Notes: generated from the sequence alone by a model not told the origin. Positions 10,121-19,456 are shown, counted from the first letter of the stretch. The stretch: 64,000 nucleotides of DNA from Arthrobacter sp. YD4 (GCF_030410515.1 NZ_JAUHHD010000001.1:248001-312000); one strand, 5' to 3'. A program made the numbers and translations.

Positions 10121-10972
10121 TTACTGGGCGCGCATGAACTCCTCGGCGGCCCGTACCTGCTCCTCGCTGGGACGGATGCCGGTGTAGAGGACGAACTGTT
10201 CCAGCGCCTGGATGGTGGCCACCTCGGCGCCCGTGATGACCTTCTTCCCGGCGGTCCGCGCGGCCTTGATCAGCGGCGTCTCGGCGGGCAGGGCGACGAC
10301 GTCGAATACCACCTCGGCTTCCTCCACCGCCCACTGCGGGTAGGCCAGGGCGTCCGCCTCGGCGCCGCCCGCCATGCCGATGGGCGTGACATTGATCAGC
10401 AGCGCGGCGGGGTCCACACCATCGCCTTGGGCCGGAACGTCGGCGCGCCAGGCGAAACCGTAGAGGTCGGCGAGCGCCCGGCCGGCGTCCTCGTTGCGGG
10501 CAATGATGGTGACGTCCCGGAACCCGGCGTCGCGCAACGCGGCCGCCGTCGCCTTCGCCATGCCGCCGGCACCGCGGAGCCAGACGGAGTAGTCCACCGG
10601 CACGGCGTTGCGCTGCAGGAGCTGTTCGATGGCGGTGTAGTCGGTGTTATAGGCGGTGAGGGTGCCACCGTCGTTGACGATCGTGTTGACCGAGTCGATG
10701 GCCTTCGCGGACGGGTCCATGACGTCCACGAGGTCGATCACGTCCTCCTTGTACGGCATCGACACGGCGCAGCCGCGGATCCCCAGCCCGCGGACCCCGG
10801 CGATCGCCTGGCCCAGGTCCGTGGGGGCGAAGGCCTTGTAGATCCAGTTCAGGCCGAGCTGCTCGTACAGGTGGTTGTGGAAGCGCGTCCCGTTGTTGCT
10901 CGGGCGGGCCGAGAGCGAGATACACAGCGTCATGTCTTTGTTCAGGATAGGCACCGCTCCATTAAACGCCAC
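10121..10972 (-). CDS. Shikimate dehydrogenase-like protein (SdhL / HI0607 type)
   Basis: NAD(P)-binding oxidoreductase of the AroE superfamily, 283 residues. SLSARPSN (19-26) is the shikimate-site serine motif and SMPYKE (71-76) carries the catalytic Lys75. VNTIV and YNTD (Asn109, Asp111) complete the substrate site, and GAGGMAKA (134-141) is the dinucleotide loop. The wording of these blocks (RPSNxGTxFHNxLY, GIRGCAVSMP, INVTPIGM) is that of the HI0607-like class, not of true AroE, so it may not serve the main aromatic pathway. The GTG at 10972 follows a TACGGT box by eight bases; the homologous region begins near residue 8, so a shorter start is possible. Confidence 0.82.
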   Translation of the reverse strand: MAFNGAVPILNKDMTLCISLSARPSNNGTRFHNHLYEQLGLNWIYKAFAPTDLGQAIAGVRGLGIRGCAVSMPYKEDVIDLVDVMDPSAKAIDSVNTIVNDGGTLTAYNTDYTAIEQLLQRNAVPVDYSVWLRGAGGMAKATAAALRDAGFRDVTIIARNEDAGRALADLYGFAWRADVPAQGDGVDPAALLINVTPIGMAGGAEADALAYPQWAVEEAEVVFDVVALPAETPLIKAARTAGKKVITGAEVATIQALEQFVLYTGIRPSEEQVRAAEEFMRAQ

Positions 10973-10980
10973 CGGGCGGG

Positions 10981-10986
10981 ACCGTA
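10981..10986 (-). promoter_or_regulatory. -10 box of SdhL gene (leaderless)
   Basis: TACGGT on the minus strand, 8 nt before the GTG at 10972; no Shine-Dalgarno site. Confidence 0.45.
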
Positions 10987-11044
10987 CCCTGCCTAGGGAC
11001 AGCGGCCATGTCCAGCTCTCTGGTGCAGCTCCCAGATTCAGCGC

Positions 11045-12700
11045 CTAGGCGCAGCCGGCCCCCGGGCCCTGCGCGCCCACGGCCACCGGCAGTTTCCCCG
11101 GCGCCGGCGCCTTGCCGGCCAGCACCGCCGCGAGGGCTTCGAAGGCTTCCCGGCTCCGGCCGTAGAGGGCGATTTTGGCCGGGGCAGCGGACTTCTCCAG
11201 CGGCCAGGGCGCGTCAAGGGCCACCGCGACGTCGGCGGTCACGGGGCCCTCGCCATAGCCGATGAGCGCCACCACCGGGCCGGACCCGACACCGATGCCG
11301 GCCTGCCGGGCGGCGGAAGCGAAGCGGGCCCGGTCCTGCTCCGTGCCGCCGGTCACCCGGACGCTCGCGGGCACGATCGGACCCTTGCACGGCCCGGACA
11401 GCACCGTGATGGCCTCCTGCGAGACCTTCTCGGAGAGGGCCGATCCACTGCCGGGCGCCGAGGCATGGGCCGGCTGGCTGCGTCCGCGCCAGAGCTGCAT
11501 GGTCACGACGCGGCGCGCCGCTTCGTCCAGGCGTGCGGCCGGCAGGCTGCCGTTGCGGACGGCGGAGACAATCGCGGCGTGCGCGGTGTCCACCGAGGCG
11601 GGCATCAGGATCAAGTCCGCCCCCGCCGCGAGCGCCAGGGGCGCGGACGAATCGTTGGGGAACTGCTCCGTAATGGCGCCCATGTTCATGGCGTCGGTGA
11701 CCGCCACGCCCTTGAACCCCATGCGGCGCAATTCGGCATAGGAGGCGGCCGAGACGGAGGCGGGGACTCCGGGCTGGAGGGCGGGCACCGCGATGTGGCC
11801 GGTCATGACCATGGGCAGGCCCGCGTCAATCGCGGCTTGGAAGGGCTTGAGGTCACGGGCCCGGAGCTGGTCCAGGCTGGCGCCCTGGACCGGAAGTCCC
11901 TGGTGCGAGTTGACGCTGACGGACCCATGGCCGGGAAAGTGCTTGGCCGCGGGCAGCACGCCGGCATCCAGCATGCCCTTGGAGAACGCGGTCCCGACGG
12001 CGGCCGCAGTATCCGGGCTGCCGGAGAACGAGCGGGCACCGATCGTGGGATCCGCCGGCCCCATGGTCACGTCCGCCGCCGGGGCGAAGTCGACGTTGAA
12101 GCCCACCCCTGCCAGTTCGGCCGAGAGGGCCCGTCCGGCGTCGGCGGCCAGCGGGTCACTGCCGGCGGCGCCGAAGCTCATGGGGGCCGGCCATTCGGTC
12201 AGCGGGGCGCGCAGGCGGGCCACCAGCCCACCTTCCTGGTCGACGCCGATCAGGCCGGGCCAGCCACGGCCGTCGGCGCGAGCCGCCCGCTGCAGCCGGT
12301 CGGTGGCGGCGCGCATGGCGGTGGTGTCCACCTGGCCGGTCGCCGTCGCGGGAACGTTGTCGCCCATCACGATCGACCCGGCCAGGTGCAGCCGTTCCAC
12401 CGTCTTGCCGTGCGCCTCGACGTCGAGCCCGGCGAAGGAGGCCAGCAGGACCTGGCCCGCCTTCTGCTCCAGGGACATTCCCGCCACCGCCCGGGCGGCG
12501 GCGTCGGCGTCGGCCTGCTCGGGTCCCCAGCCGAGGGGCTGCGCGGAGGGTTGGCCGGACTTCCCGGCGGAGCCGGTGCCTGGGGCGGCCAGGGCGGAGC
12601 ATCCGGCGGCCGGGAGCACGAGCCCCGCCAGCAGAGCCGCGGTCACGGGCAACAGGTTCCGGTTGTGAAGACTCTCACGCATCAGCTGTAACTTGACCAC
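11045..12700 (-). CDS. Glycoside hydrolase family 3 lipoprotein (beta-N-acetylhexosaminidase, NagZ-like)
   Basis: Predicted secreted lipoprotein of 551 residues: a hydrophobic signal (16-33) ends in the lipobox LPAAGC with Cys34 as the lipidated residue. The GH3 barrel follows, with VDQEGG (153-158) for substrate binding, the NagZ-type KHFPGHG loop (253-259) with its general acid/base His, and Asp336 in TDAMNMG as the nucleophile. A C-terminal GH3 beta-sandwich-like part completes it. The expected reaction is removal of N-acetylglucosaminyl residues from cell-wall or chitin fragments outside the membrane. The GTG at 12700 is supported by TAGCAT seven bases upstream; an internal ATG at residue 7 is an alternative. 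Confidence 0.88.
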   Translation of the reverse strand: MVKLQLMRESLHNRNLLPVTAALLAGLVLPAAGCSALAAPGTGSAGKSGQPSAQPLGWGPEQADADAAARAVAGMSLEQKAGQVLLASFAGLDVEAHGKTVERLHLAGSIVMGDNVPATATGQVDTTAMRAATDRLQRAARADGRGWPGLIGVDQEGGLVARLRAPLTEWPAPMSFGAAGSDPLAADAGRALSAELAGVGFNVDFAPAADVTMGPADPTIGARSFSGSPDTAAAVGTAFSKGMLDAGVLPAAKHFPGHGSVSVNSHQGLPVQGASLDQLRARDLKPFQAAIDAGLPMVMTGHIAVPALQPGVPASVSAASYAELRRMGFKGVAVTDAMNMGAITEQFPNDSSAPLALAAGADLILMPASVDTAHAAIVSAVRNGSLPAARLDEAARRVVTMQLWRGRSQPAHASAPGSGSALSEKVSQEAITVLSGPCKGPIVPASVRVTGGTEQDRARFASAARQAGIGVGSGPVVALIGYGEGPVTADVAVALDAPWPLEKSAAPAKIALYGRSREAFEALAAVLAGKAPAPGKLPVAVGAQGPGAGCA

Positions 12701-12707
12701 CAGCTCG

Positions 12708-12713
12708 ATGCTA
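12708..12713 (-). promoter_or_regulatory. -10 box of GH3 gene (leaderless)
   Basis: TAGCAT on the minus strand, 7 nt before the GTG at 12700, with no ribosome binding site in between. Confidence 0.55.
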
Positions 12714-12823
12714 CCCCTGCACTAGACTTGGGACATTGTTGCCATACCCCCGCTCGCCGCCCCGGCTGCGGTGACGGCGCACATAACCACCGGCGAGCGC
12801 CGCCACTACAGCGAAGGGACCGC

Positions 12824-13975
12824 ATGAAGATCGAGTTCGCTTCATCCAGGCAGTCAACACTCGGCGTCGAATGGGAGCTGGCCCTCGTCGACGCCGAGAC
12901 CGGCGAGCTCGCCTCGGTCGCCAAGGAGGTGCTGCGCGGCGTCGCCGCCCGGCACCCGGAACTCAACGAGGACGACGAGCACCCGCACATCAAGCAGGAG
13001 CTGCTGCTCAACACGGTGGAGCTGGTCACGGGGATCTGCACCACGGTGGCCGAGGCCAAGGCGGACCTGGCGGGATCGCTTTCCGCGCTCCGTGAGGTCA
13101 CGGACCCGATGGGCGTGGAGGTCTTCTGCGCCGGCTCCCATCCGTTCAGCCCGCCGCAGCTGCAGCCGGTGACGGACAAGGAACGCTACGCCAAGCTGAT
13201 CGACCGCACCCAGTGGTGGGGCCGGCAGATGGTGATCTATGGCGTCCATGTCCACATCGGCCTGGACAGCCGCGACAAGGTCCTGCCCGTGCTCGACGGC
13301 CTGGTCAACTACTTTCCGCACTTCCAGGCCCTCTCCGCGTCCAGCCCGTTCTGGGGCGGCGAGGACACCGGCTACGCCTCGCAGCGGGCCCTGATGTTCC
13401 AGCAATTGCCCACCGCGGGCCTGCCGTTCCAGTTCGGCAGCTGGGAGGACTACGAGTCCTACGTCCAGGACATGTTCACCACCGGGGTGATCGACGCGCT
13501 CTCCGAGATCCGCTGGGATATCCGGCCCGTGCCCAACCTCGGCACCATCGAGATGCGCATCTGCGACGGCCTGGCCACCTTGGAGGAGGTCGGAGCGATC
13601 GCGGCCCTGACCCAGTGCCTGGTCCACGAGTTCTCCACCATCCTGGACAACGGCGGGACCATCCCCACCATGCCGCCCTGGCACGTGCAGGAGAACAAGT
13701 GGCGGGCCGCCCGGTACGGCCTGGACGCGATCATCATCCTCGACGCCGAGGGGAACGAACAGCTCGTCACGGACCACCTTCGGGAGACCCTGGACCGGCT
13801 CGCCCCGATCGCCGAGCAGCTGGGCTGCGCCGCCGAGCTGGGCGACGTCGCCAAAATCATCGACCGCGGGGCCGGCTACCAGCGGCAGCGCCGCGTCGCC
13901 GCCGAACACGGCGGCGACCTGCGCGCCGTCGTACTGGACCTGGTCAAGCAGATGCGGCAGGGCCCGGCGGCCTGA
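12824..13975 (+). CDS. Carboxylate-amine ligase, YbdK / glutamate-cysteine ligase 2 family
   Basis: ATP-dependent ligase of the YbdK family, 383 residues, beginning MKIEFASSRQSTLGVEWELAL (the GVEWEL motif binds ATP and metal). Further family blocks are HIKQELLLNTVELVTG, YGVHVHIGLDSRDKVLPVLDGL and IRWDIRPVPNLGTIEMRICDG. Weak glutamate-cysteine ligase activity is known for some members; since mycothiol is the expected thiol here, the true substrate may differ. The ATG at 12824 is chosen because GAAGGGA lies just upstream; the frame is open further 5' but without family similarity. It is divergent from the GH3 gene and convergent with tsaD. Confidence 0.88.
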   Translation: MKIEFASSRQSTLGVEWELALVDAETGELASVAKEVLRGVAARHPELNEDDEHPHIKQELLLNTVELVTGICTTVAEAKADLAGSLSALREVTDPMGVEVFCAGSHPFSPPQLQPVTDKERYAKLIDRTQWWGRQMVIYGVHVHIGLDSRDKVLPVLDGLVNYFPHFQALSASSPFWGGEDTGYASQRALMFQQLPTAGLPFQFGSWEDYESYVQDMFTTGVIDALSEIRWDIRPVPNLGTIEMRICDGLATLEEVGAIAALTQCLVHEFSTILDNGGTIPTMPPWHVQENKWRAARYGLDAIIILDAEGNEQLVTDHLRETLDRLAPIAEQLGCAAELGDVAKIIDRGAGYQRQRRVAAEHGGDLRAVVLDLVKQMRQGPAA

Positions 13976-13995
13976 CGCCTCCCGCCCTACGGCGC

Positions 13996-14021
13996 GGTCC
14001 GGCCGGGATGCCGGCCGGACC
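13996..14021. terminator. Bidirectional terminator between ligase and tsaD
   Basis: Perfect 9-bp inverted repeat GGTCCGGCC / GGCCGGACC with an 8-nt loop in the 70-bp space between two convergent genes. Confidence 0.7.
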
Positions 14022-14045
14022 CTTCGCCTCGAACCCTCCGCCGGC

Positions 14046-15152
14046 TCAGACCGAGACGGATGTGACCGGCATCGAGGAATCCGGCGCGAAACCGATCCCG
14101 CTGGGCGCCGTCCCGGCCATCACCAGCTGCGCCCCGAGGGCGGCCACCATGGCACCGTTGTCCGTGCAGAGGCTCAGCGGCGGCACGGTCAGCCGGATTC
14201 CAGCCGAGGTGCAGCGCTGCTCGGTGAGCTGCCGGAGCCGGGAATTGGCCGCCACTCCCCCGCCCAGCAGCAGCTCCGTGATGCCGTGCTCGCGGCAGGC
14301 GAGCACCGCCTTGGCCGTGATGACATCCACCACCGCTTCCTGGAAGGCCGCGGCGATATCGGCCACCGGCACCTCCTCGCCTCGGGCCTCGAACTGTTCG
14401 ACGCAACGCGCAACGGCGGTTTTCAGGCCACTGAACGACCAGTCGTAGCGGTGCGGGCCGGGCTCCTCCGCGGTCCCCATGTACTTGGGCTGGGTGAGCC
14501 CGCGGGGGAAGCGGATGGCTTTGGGGTTGCCCGTGCGCGCCAGCTTGTCGATGGCCGGGCCTCCGGGGTAGCCCAGGCCCAGCAGCCGGGCCACCTTGTC
14601 GTAGGCCTCACCGGCGGCATCGTCGATCGTCGATCCGAGCAGTTCCACGTCGTCGGTGATGCTGCGGATGCGCAGGATCTCGGTGTGCCCGCCGGAGACC
14701 AGGAGGGCGCCAAGGTTGTCGGGCAGGGCCGCCGGCTGTCCGGGACCGCCTGCGCCGTCCGTGTCCAGCAGCCCGACGCCCACGTGCGCCACCAGGTGAT
14801 TGATCGCGTAGAGCGGCTTCCCGGTGGCCACGGCCAGCGCCTTGGCCGCGCAGACCCCCACCATCAGGGCCCCGGCCAGGCCGGGTCCGGAGGTCACGGC
14901 GATCGCGTCAATGTCGTCCAGGGCCACGTCCGCGGCGGCCAGCGCCTCGGTCAACGTGGGAACGAAGGCGTCCAGGTGGGCGCGGGAGGCGATCTCGGGG
15001 ATGACGCCGCCGAAACGGACGTGTTCCTCCATCGAGGAGGACACGGTGTTGGCCAGGAGGCGGGTGCCGCGGACGATGCCGACGCCGGTCTCGTCGCAGG
15101 AGGATTCGATGCCGAGCACCAGCGGCTGGTGGCTGTGCGGAGCGTTGTTCAT
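14046..15152 (-). CDS. tsaD: tRNA N6-adenosine threonylcarbamoyltransferase TsaD
   Basis: Transfers the threonylcarbamoyl group from its AMP adduct to A37 of ANN-decoding tRNAs, together with TsaB and TsaE. It has 368 residues, with the ASKHA nucleotide-binding start GIESSCDET (14-22), [12 protein letters not shown] (88-99) and the metal-binding NHLVAH motif (His119 and His123). The ATG overlaps the rimI stop by ATGA, so translation is coupled. It is the last gene of the alr-tsaE-tsaB-rimI-tsaD operon. Confidence 0.97.
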   Translation of the reverse strand: MNNAPHSHQPLVLGIESSCDETGVGIVRGTRLLANTVSSSMEEHVRFGGVIPEIASRAHLDAFVPTLTEALAAADVALDDIDAIAVTSGPGLAGALMVGVCAAKALAVATGKPLYAINHLVAHVGVGLLDTDGAGGPGQPAALPDNLGALLVSGGHTEILRIRSITDDVELLGSTIDDAAGEAYDKVARLLGLGYPGGPAIDKLARTGNPKAIRFPRGLTQPKYMGTAEEPGPHRYDWSFSGLKTAVARCVEQFEARGEEVPVADIAAAFQEAVVDVITAKAVLACREHGITELLLGGGVAANSRLRQLTEQRCTSAGIRLTVPPLSLCTDNGAMVAALGAQLVMAGTAPSGIGFAPDSSMPVTSVSV

Positions 15153-15694
15153 GCCTGGCCTGTCTCCTCAGGGTTATCGTCCAGCGTGTGGCCCGGGGTT
15201 GCCGGGCCGGTCAGCGTCAGGCGCATGATCAGGGCGTCGACGCCGTCGCGGTAGTAGCGCGGCCGGATGTGGATCTGTTCGAAGCCGAAGCGACGGTAGA
15301 GTTGCTGGGCGCGGGGGTTGTCGGCCCGGACCTCGAGCAGCACGTCAGCGGCCCGGCGCCTGCGGCTCTCGGCGATCAGCCGGGTCAGCAGGGCCGAGCC
15401 GATGCCGCGGCCCTCCTGCTCGGGGACGACGGCGATGGTCTGGACGTCCGCGATGGGCTCGATGCACATCAGCCCGGCGTAGCCCACGATCCCGCCGTCG
15501 GCCTCGGCCACGAGGTAGTGGCGGGTGTCGGTCTGCGAGAGCTCGTCGCTGAACATCTGTAGCGGCCACGCGTCCACGGGGAACAGCCGGACCTCCAGGG
15601 CGTGGACGGCCGGGATGTCGGCGGCCGTCATGGGCCGCAGGGTCACGCCCCCGCTAGCCGGTCCGGAGCCGGCGGCGGGTGCCCCGGCGGTCAC
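15149..15694 (-). CDS. rimI: Ribosomal protein S18-alanine N-acetyltransferase-like RimI
   Basis: GNAT acetyltransferase, 181 residues from a GTG that overlaps the tsaB stop by four bases (GTGA). The fold blocks are [16 protein letters not shown] (19-34), the acetyl-CoA loop [10 protein letters not shown] (91-100) and [18 protein letters not shown] (122-139). By position and motif it acetylates the alpha-amino group of S18 or related N-termini. The frame is open far upstream within tsaB/tsaE DNA, but that part has no GNAT similarity and is not coding. It lies between tsaB and tsaD, the conserved actinobacterial order. Confidence 0.92.
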   Translation of the reverse strand: MTAGAPAAGSGPASGGVTLRPMTAADIPAVHALEVRLFPVDAWPLQMFSDELSQTDTRHYLVAEADGGIVGYAGLMCIEPIADVQTIAVVPEQEGRGIGSALLTRLIAESRRRRAADVLLEVRADNPRAQQLYRRFGFEQIHIRPRYYRDGVDALIMRLTLTGPATPGHTLDDNPEETGQA

Positions 15695-16362
15695 AGCGCG
15701 CGCTTCCGCGGCCCGGGCACCTGGGCGTCGGATTCGCGCAGGTAGAGGGGCGTGGTGTCGGGCAGTTCTTCCCCGGCGGCCAGGCGTGCGAGGGCGAACT
15801 GGCCCAGGGACACCGCCTCGGGCTGGCGTTCGGCGAAACCGGCGACGGCGCGTACCTGGTCGGCGTACAGCCCGGCACCGGCACCGTAGACCGGCAGCTC
15901 CGGCAGCTCGGAGGCGAAGCCGACATGGGGTCCGTCCGCGAGCTTCGGCAGCTGCCCGGCGGCCAGGGTGTACCGGGCCCAGTACACCTCGCGGCGCCGG
16001 GCGTCGGTGGCCACCAGAAACTCGGCGGCGCTGTCGATGGACTCGGCCACCTCGAGGGCGATCGCGTCCAGACTCATCATGCCGTACAGCGGCTTGCCCC
16101 AGACGTTCGCGAGGGTCCGGGCGGTGACGATCCCCGAGCGGAGGCCGGTGAAGGGTCCGGGGCCGACGCCGGTGACCACCGCGTCGAGGTCGGCGCCGGT
16201 GAGGCCGGCGCCGCTCAGGAGTTTCGCGATGCCGGGAGCGAGGACCTCGGCGTGGCTGCGGGTGTCCTCGGTGGCGAAGCAGCCCACCACGGATTCCAGG
16301 GAATCGTCGGAGACGAGGGCCGCGCTGGCAACCGCCGAGGTGTCGATGGCGAGAATCAGCAT
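15691..16362 (-). CDS. tsaB: tRNA threonylcarbamoyladenosine biosynthesis protein TsaB
   Basis: Non-catalytic partner of TsaD in t6A37 synthesis. It has 223 residues, starting MLILAIDTSAVASAALV, with HAEVLAPGI near 37-45 and VGPGPFTGLRSGIVTART (66-83), both family signatures. The start codon directly follows the tsaE stop without spacing, and the end overlaps rimI by four bases, so it is translated within the same operon. Confidence 0.95.
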   Translation of the reverse strand: MLILAIDTSAVASAALVSDDSLESVVGCFATEDTRSHAEVLAPGIAKLLSGAGLTGADLDAVVTGVGPGPFTGLRSGIVTARTLANVWGKPLYGMMSLDAIALEVAESIDSAAEFLVATDARRREVYWARYTLAAGQLPKLADGPHVGFASELPELPVYGAGAGLYADQVRAVAGFAERQPEAVSLGQFALARLAAGEELPDTTPLYLRESDAQVPGPRKRAL

Positions 16363-16977
16363 TTAGTCCTCTTCCTGGGTGCGCGTAGCGTCCGGGCCGG
16401 CAGGCAGGGCCGCGGGCGGTTCGGCCCAGCGCGGGCCGAAGCCGCGGAAGACCACGGTGCGGGGCTCGTCGTCGTCCTCGTCCTCGAAGTCGAGCACGCC
16501 CTCGAAGGTGGTGTCCGCTTCGGGGACGGGCTGGTGGCCCCCGCCGGGGCGGCTTCCCAGCCTGCGGTGCAGGTCGATTTCCAGGCGGCTCTCGCTCAGG
16601 TGCTCCACCCGGTCCCGGCCCCACTCCACCACGGTCACCGCGGAGTCCATGGTGTTTTCGAGGTCGATGTCGTCGATCTCGGCGGCGGACTCCAGCCGGT
16701 AGGCGTCCACGTGGACCAGGTCCGGACCGCCGGGGCGGGGTCCATTCGGCAGGTTGGGGTGAATCCGGACCAGCACGAACGTCGGGGAGATGATGCCGGC
16801 GCGCACACCGAGCCCCTCACCCAGGCCCTGGGTGAACGTGGTCTTGCCGGCGCCGAGTTCCCCGGTGAGCACCAGCAGGTCCCCGGCCCGCAGTTCGGCG
16901 CCGAGGGCGGCGGCCAGCGCCTGTGTCTGGGCGGCGGTGGCGACCTCGACGCTGCGCTCCCACACCGGCGCGCTCAC
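16363..16977 (-). CDS. tsaE: tRNA threonylcarbamoyladenosine biosynthesis ATPase TsaE
   Basis: P-loop ATPase that regulates the TsaB-TsaD complex. It has 204 residues; Walker A is GELGAGKTT (39-47), followed by the family motifs SPTFVLVRIH and HVDAYRLESAAEIDD. The core ends near residue 145; a further stretch rich in Asp/Glu and Pro (EDEDDDEPRT onward) makes it longer than the typical bacterial protein of about 150 residues. The start overlaps the alr stop by four bases. Confidence 0.94.
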   Translation of the reverse strand: MSAPVWERSVEVATAAQTQALAAALGAELRAGDLLVLTGELGAGKTTFTQGLGEGLGVRAGIISPTFVLVRIHPNLPNGPRPGGPDLVHVDAYRLESAAEIDDIDLENTMDSAVTVVEWGRDRVEHLSESRLEIDLHRRLGSRPGGGHQPVPEADTTFEGVLDFEDEDDDEPRTVVFRGFGPRWAEPPAALPAGPDATRTQEED

Positions 16978-18197
16978 AGCGACTCCCCGCCGTCGGCGTC
17001 GGGGGCCTCGTTGATGTAGCGGCGCGGCACCCGGGTGCTGATCCGTGTGACGATCTCATAGTTGTTGGTCCCGGCGGCGCGGGCCCAGTCCTCGGCGGTG
17101 GGCCCGCCGTCGGCGCCGTCGCCAAAGAGGACGGCCTCCTCGCCCAGCAGCGACGTCCCGCCCGCCGAGACCTCCAGCGGCCCCAGGTCGATCACCATCT
17201 GGTCCATTGCGATCCGGCCCACCACCGGGTACGTCCGCTCCGCCACCCGGACGGGTCCGCCGGTGGCAATGCGCGGGACGCCGTCGGCGTAGCCGAGCGG
17301 GATGAGGCCCAGGGTGCTGGGGCCGGCAGTGCGGTAGTTCAAACCATAGGAGACGCCCTGGCCGGCGGGGACGTCCTTGCAGTGGGCCACCACCGTGCGC
17401 AGGGTCATGGCCGGGCGGAGTCCCACGTCCTCGGCGCCCTGGTCCTCGAACGGCGAAAGGCCGTAGATGCCCAGTCCCACCCGGACCAGGTCGAAATGCG
17501 TGTCCGGCCGGGACAGGGTGGCCGGGGTGTTCGCGAGGTGGCGGACCTCGGGGTCGACGCCGGCGTCCTGGGCCATGGCCAGAATGTCGCGGAAGACGGC
17601 GAGCTGCGCATCGGTTTCCGGCCGCTCGGGCTCGTCCGCGACGGCCAGGTGGGAGAAGATCCCGACCACGCGCAGCAGGCCCTGGTCCTGGTACTCGAGG
17701 GCCTCACCGAGCAGCGAGTCCCAGGCCGCGAGGGTCACGCCGTTGCGGCCCAGGCCGGTGTCCACCTTGAGATGGACCCGGGCGGGGCGTTCCTGTTCGC
17801 GGGCGGCCGCGACGATCCGGCCCAGCTCCCAGCCGGAGCAGCCGATGTCGATCCCGGCGGCGACGGCGGCGGCGAAGTTGCTGTCCGGGGTGTGCAGCCA
17901 GGCCAGCAGCGGCGCGTCGATGCCGGCGGCGCGGAGGGCGAGGGCCTCGGAGATGTGGGCGACGCCCAGCCAGCTGGCACCGGCGCTGAGCGCGGCGCGG
18001 GCCACCGGGATGGCGCCGTGGCCGTAGGCGTCCGCCTTCACCACGGCCATCACCTTCGCCGGGGACGCGACGGCGGCGAGCCGCCGGACATTGTGCCGGA
18101 CCGCGGCGAGGTCGATGACCGCAGACCGTTCCTCCGCGCGGGCCGGCGCGGCGTCCGCGGACGGCTGGGACTCACCTGATGCTGCTGGGGATATCAC
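16974..18197 (-). CDS. alr: Alanine racemase
   Basis: PLP enzyme interconverting L- and D-alanine for peptidoglycan. It has 407 residues; Lys54 in AVVKADAYGHG binds PLP, and VSYGLNYR carries the second catalytic Tyr. The N-terminal 25 residues (Ala/Pro/Ser rich) are unlike the family core and may be unstructured. The GTG at 18197 lies six bases after a TAGAAT box and has no Shine-Dalgarno site, so the operon mRNA is probably leaderless. It is the first gene of the t6A operon. Confidence 0.96.
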   Translation of the reverse strand: MISPAASGESQPSADAAPARAEERSAVIDLAAVRHNVRRLAAVASPAKVMAVVKADAYGHGAIPVARAALSAGASWLGVAHISEALALRAAGIDAPLLAWLHTPDSNFAAAVAAGIDIGCSGWELGRIVAAAREQERPARVHLKVDTGLGRNGVTLAAWDSLLGEALEYQDQGLLRVVGIFSHLAVADEPERPETDAQLAVFRDILAMAQDAGVDPEVRHLANTPATLSRPDTHFDLVRVGLGIYGLSPFEDQGAEDVGLRPAMTLRTVVAHCKDVPAGQGVSYGLNYRTAGPSTLGLIPLGYADGVPRIATGGPVRVAERTYPVVGRIAMDQMVIDLGPLEVSAGGTSLLGEEAVLFGDGADGGPTAEDWARAAGTNNYEIVTRISTRVPRRYINEAPDADGGESL

Positions 18198-18203
18198 CTA
18201 ACG

Positions 18204-18209
18204 ATTCTA
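18204..18209 (-). promoter_or_regulatory. -10 box of alr operon (leaderless)
   Basis: TAGAAT on the minus strand, five of six matches to TATAAT, 6 nt before the GTG at 18197. Confidence 0.6.
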
Positions 18210-18216
18210 CGGGTGG

Positions 18217-18241
18217 CCCCGGACGCGGCTGAATTCCGGGG
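18217..18241 (-). terminator. Hairpin between sugar kinase and alr
   Basis: CCCCGGA / TCCGGGG arms (7 bp) with an 11-nt loop, between the kinase stop and the alr promoter. It probably separates the two transcripts. Confidence 0.45.
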
Positions 18242-18286
18242 CGGGGTCCGTGCTCCCGCCACCACGTCTTAGCCGTCCTAGGCGTC

Positions 18287-19378
18287 CTACGCGTCCGAGA
18301 GGTGCGCGATGGTAGCCGCGGCCCGACGCTGCGCCGCCGGCGGGACATCACGCACGATCTCCTCGAGGAAACGGTAGCGGCGCAGCCACTGGCTGCCCTG
18401 ACGTTCCTTCCGGGCGTTGGCCCGCTGCCACCAGTCGGCGAGGTCGCCCCAGCCCGGCGCGGCGAGGGAACCTCCCACGTGCTGCACGGCCAGGGCGGCG
18501 CAGAGATTGGCAAAGCGCAGCCGGTCCCCCAGCGGCCAGCCGGCCAGGCAGCCCACGATGAACGCCGCGGCAAAACAGTCGCCGGCACCGGTGGGATCAA
18601 AGGCGGTGACGGGAAGCGACGGCACCCATTCCTCCTCGCCGCTCTCCGAGTCCACCGCCATGGCACCCTGCGCGCCGAGGGTCACCACGGCCACCGGCAC
18701 CCGGTCCGCGAGCGCGTAGAGCGCCGCCCATGGGTTGTCCTTGCCGGTGAAGGCCATCGCCTCCTGCTGGTTGGGCAGGAAGGCGTGGAAGTAGCGCAGG
18801 TTCTCCAGCCGCGCCCGCGCCCAGGTTTCCGTGGGGTCCCAGCCGACATCGCCGAAGAGCCGGACGCCGGCCCGGTGCGCGGCCACGGCCCACGGTTCCA
18901 TCTCCTCGGCGAGGTCGGCGACGGCGGCGAGCGCGAGCGGCGGTGACCCGATCAGTTCGGTGGCGGAGACGGGCGCCGGGTGGCCGTGGGTGATCATGGA
19001 CCGGTCCTTTTCCACGCTGAGGGACACGGTGACGGGCGAGTGCCAGCCGGGAATCCGGCGGGACAGCGAGAGGTCCACATGCTCCTGCCCGGCCAGGATC
19101 TTCCAGTTCTCCTCGCCGTACCCGTCGTCGCCAAAGACCGCCGCGAGGCCCGTCCGCAAGCCCAGCCGGGCCGCGGCGATGGCCTGGTTCGCCACCCCGC
19201 CCGGGCAGCTGCCCATGCCCTCGCTCCAGATCTCGGTTCCCGGCCGCGGCGCGTGCGGCAGTCCGGTGAAGATGATGTCCTGGAACACGGTGCCCGTCAG
19301 CAGCACGTCGAATCCCAGGGCCGCCGGGGAGCGGACGGCGGCAAGCGGATCGAAACGCGGCGCTGGGATCGCGTCCAT
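18287..19378 (-). CDS. PfkB family carbohydrate kinase
   Basis: Ribokinase-fold sugar kinase, 363 residues from the ATG at 19378. GSCPGGVANQAIAAARLG (56-73) is the first PfkB signature region and DPTGAGDCF (261-269) the second, with Asp267 as catalytic base and the GAGD anion hole. The sugar is not predictable. It is divergent from a GH4 glycosidase with 90 bp between the starts, which suggests one sugar pathway: the kinase may phosphorylate the disaccharide or a product of the glycosidase. TACCCT lies seven bases before the start. An open frame continues upstream, but it would run into the glycosidase promoter and gene. Confidence 0.85.
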   Translation of the reverse strand: MDAIPAPRFDPLAAVRSPAALGFDVLLTGTVFQDIIFTGLPHAPRPGTEIWSEGMGSCPGGVANQAIAAARLGLRTGLAAVFGDDGYGEENWKILAGQEHVDLSLSRRIPGWHSPVTVSLSVEKDRSMITHGHPAPVSATELIGSPPLALAAVADLAEEMEPWAVAAHRAGVRLFGDVGWDPTETWARARLENLRYFHAFLPNQQEAMAFTGKDNPWAALYALADRVPVAVVTLGAQGAMAVDSESGEEEWVPSLPVTAFDPTGAGDCFAAAFIVGCLAGWPLGDRLRFANLCAALAVQHVGGSLAAPGWGDLADWWQRANARKERQGSQWLRRYRFLEEIVRDVPPAAQRRAAATIAHLSDA

Positions 19379-19385
19379 ACTCCGC

Positions 19386-19391
19386 AGGGTA
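19386..19391 (-). promoter_or_regulatory. -10 box of PfkB kinase (leaderless)
   Basis: TACCCT on the minus strand, 7 nt before the ATG at 19378. Confidence 0.45.
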
Positions 19392-19456
19392 CGCCCGCCG
19401 GCCCGGTCCCGGTAGCGTCTTTGGTCCGCCCCTCCCCCGCCGCCGGCGGACGGGCC

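Noticed and set aside
15695..16624. N-terminal extension of RimI through tsaB and tsaE
   Set aside because: Arg/Gly/Pro-rich out-of-frame reading of tsaB; the GNAT fold begins after the GTG overlapping the tsaB stop.
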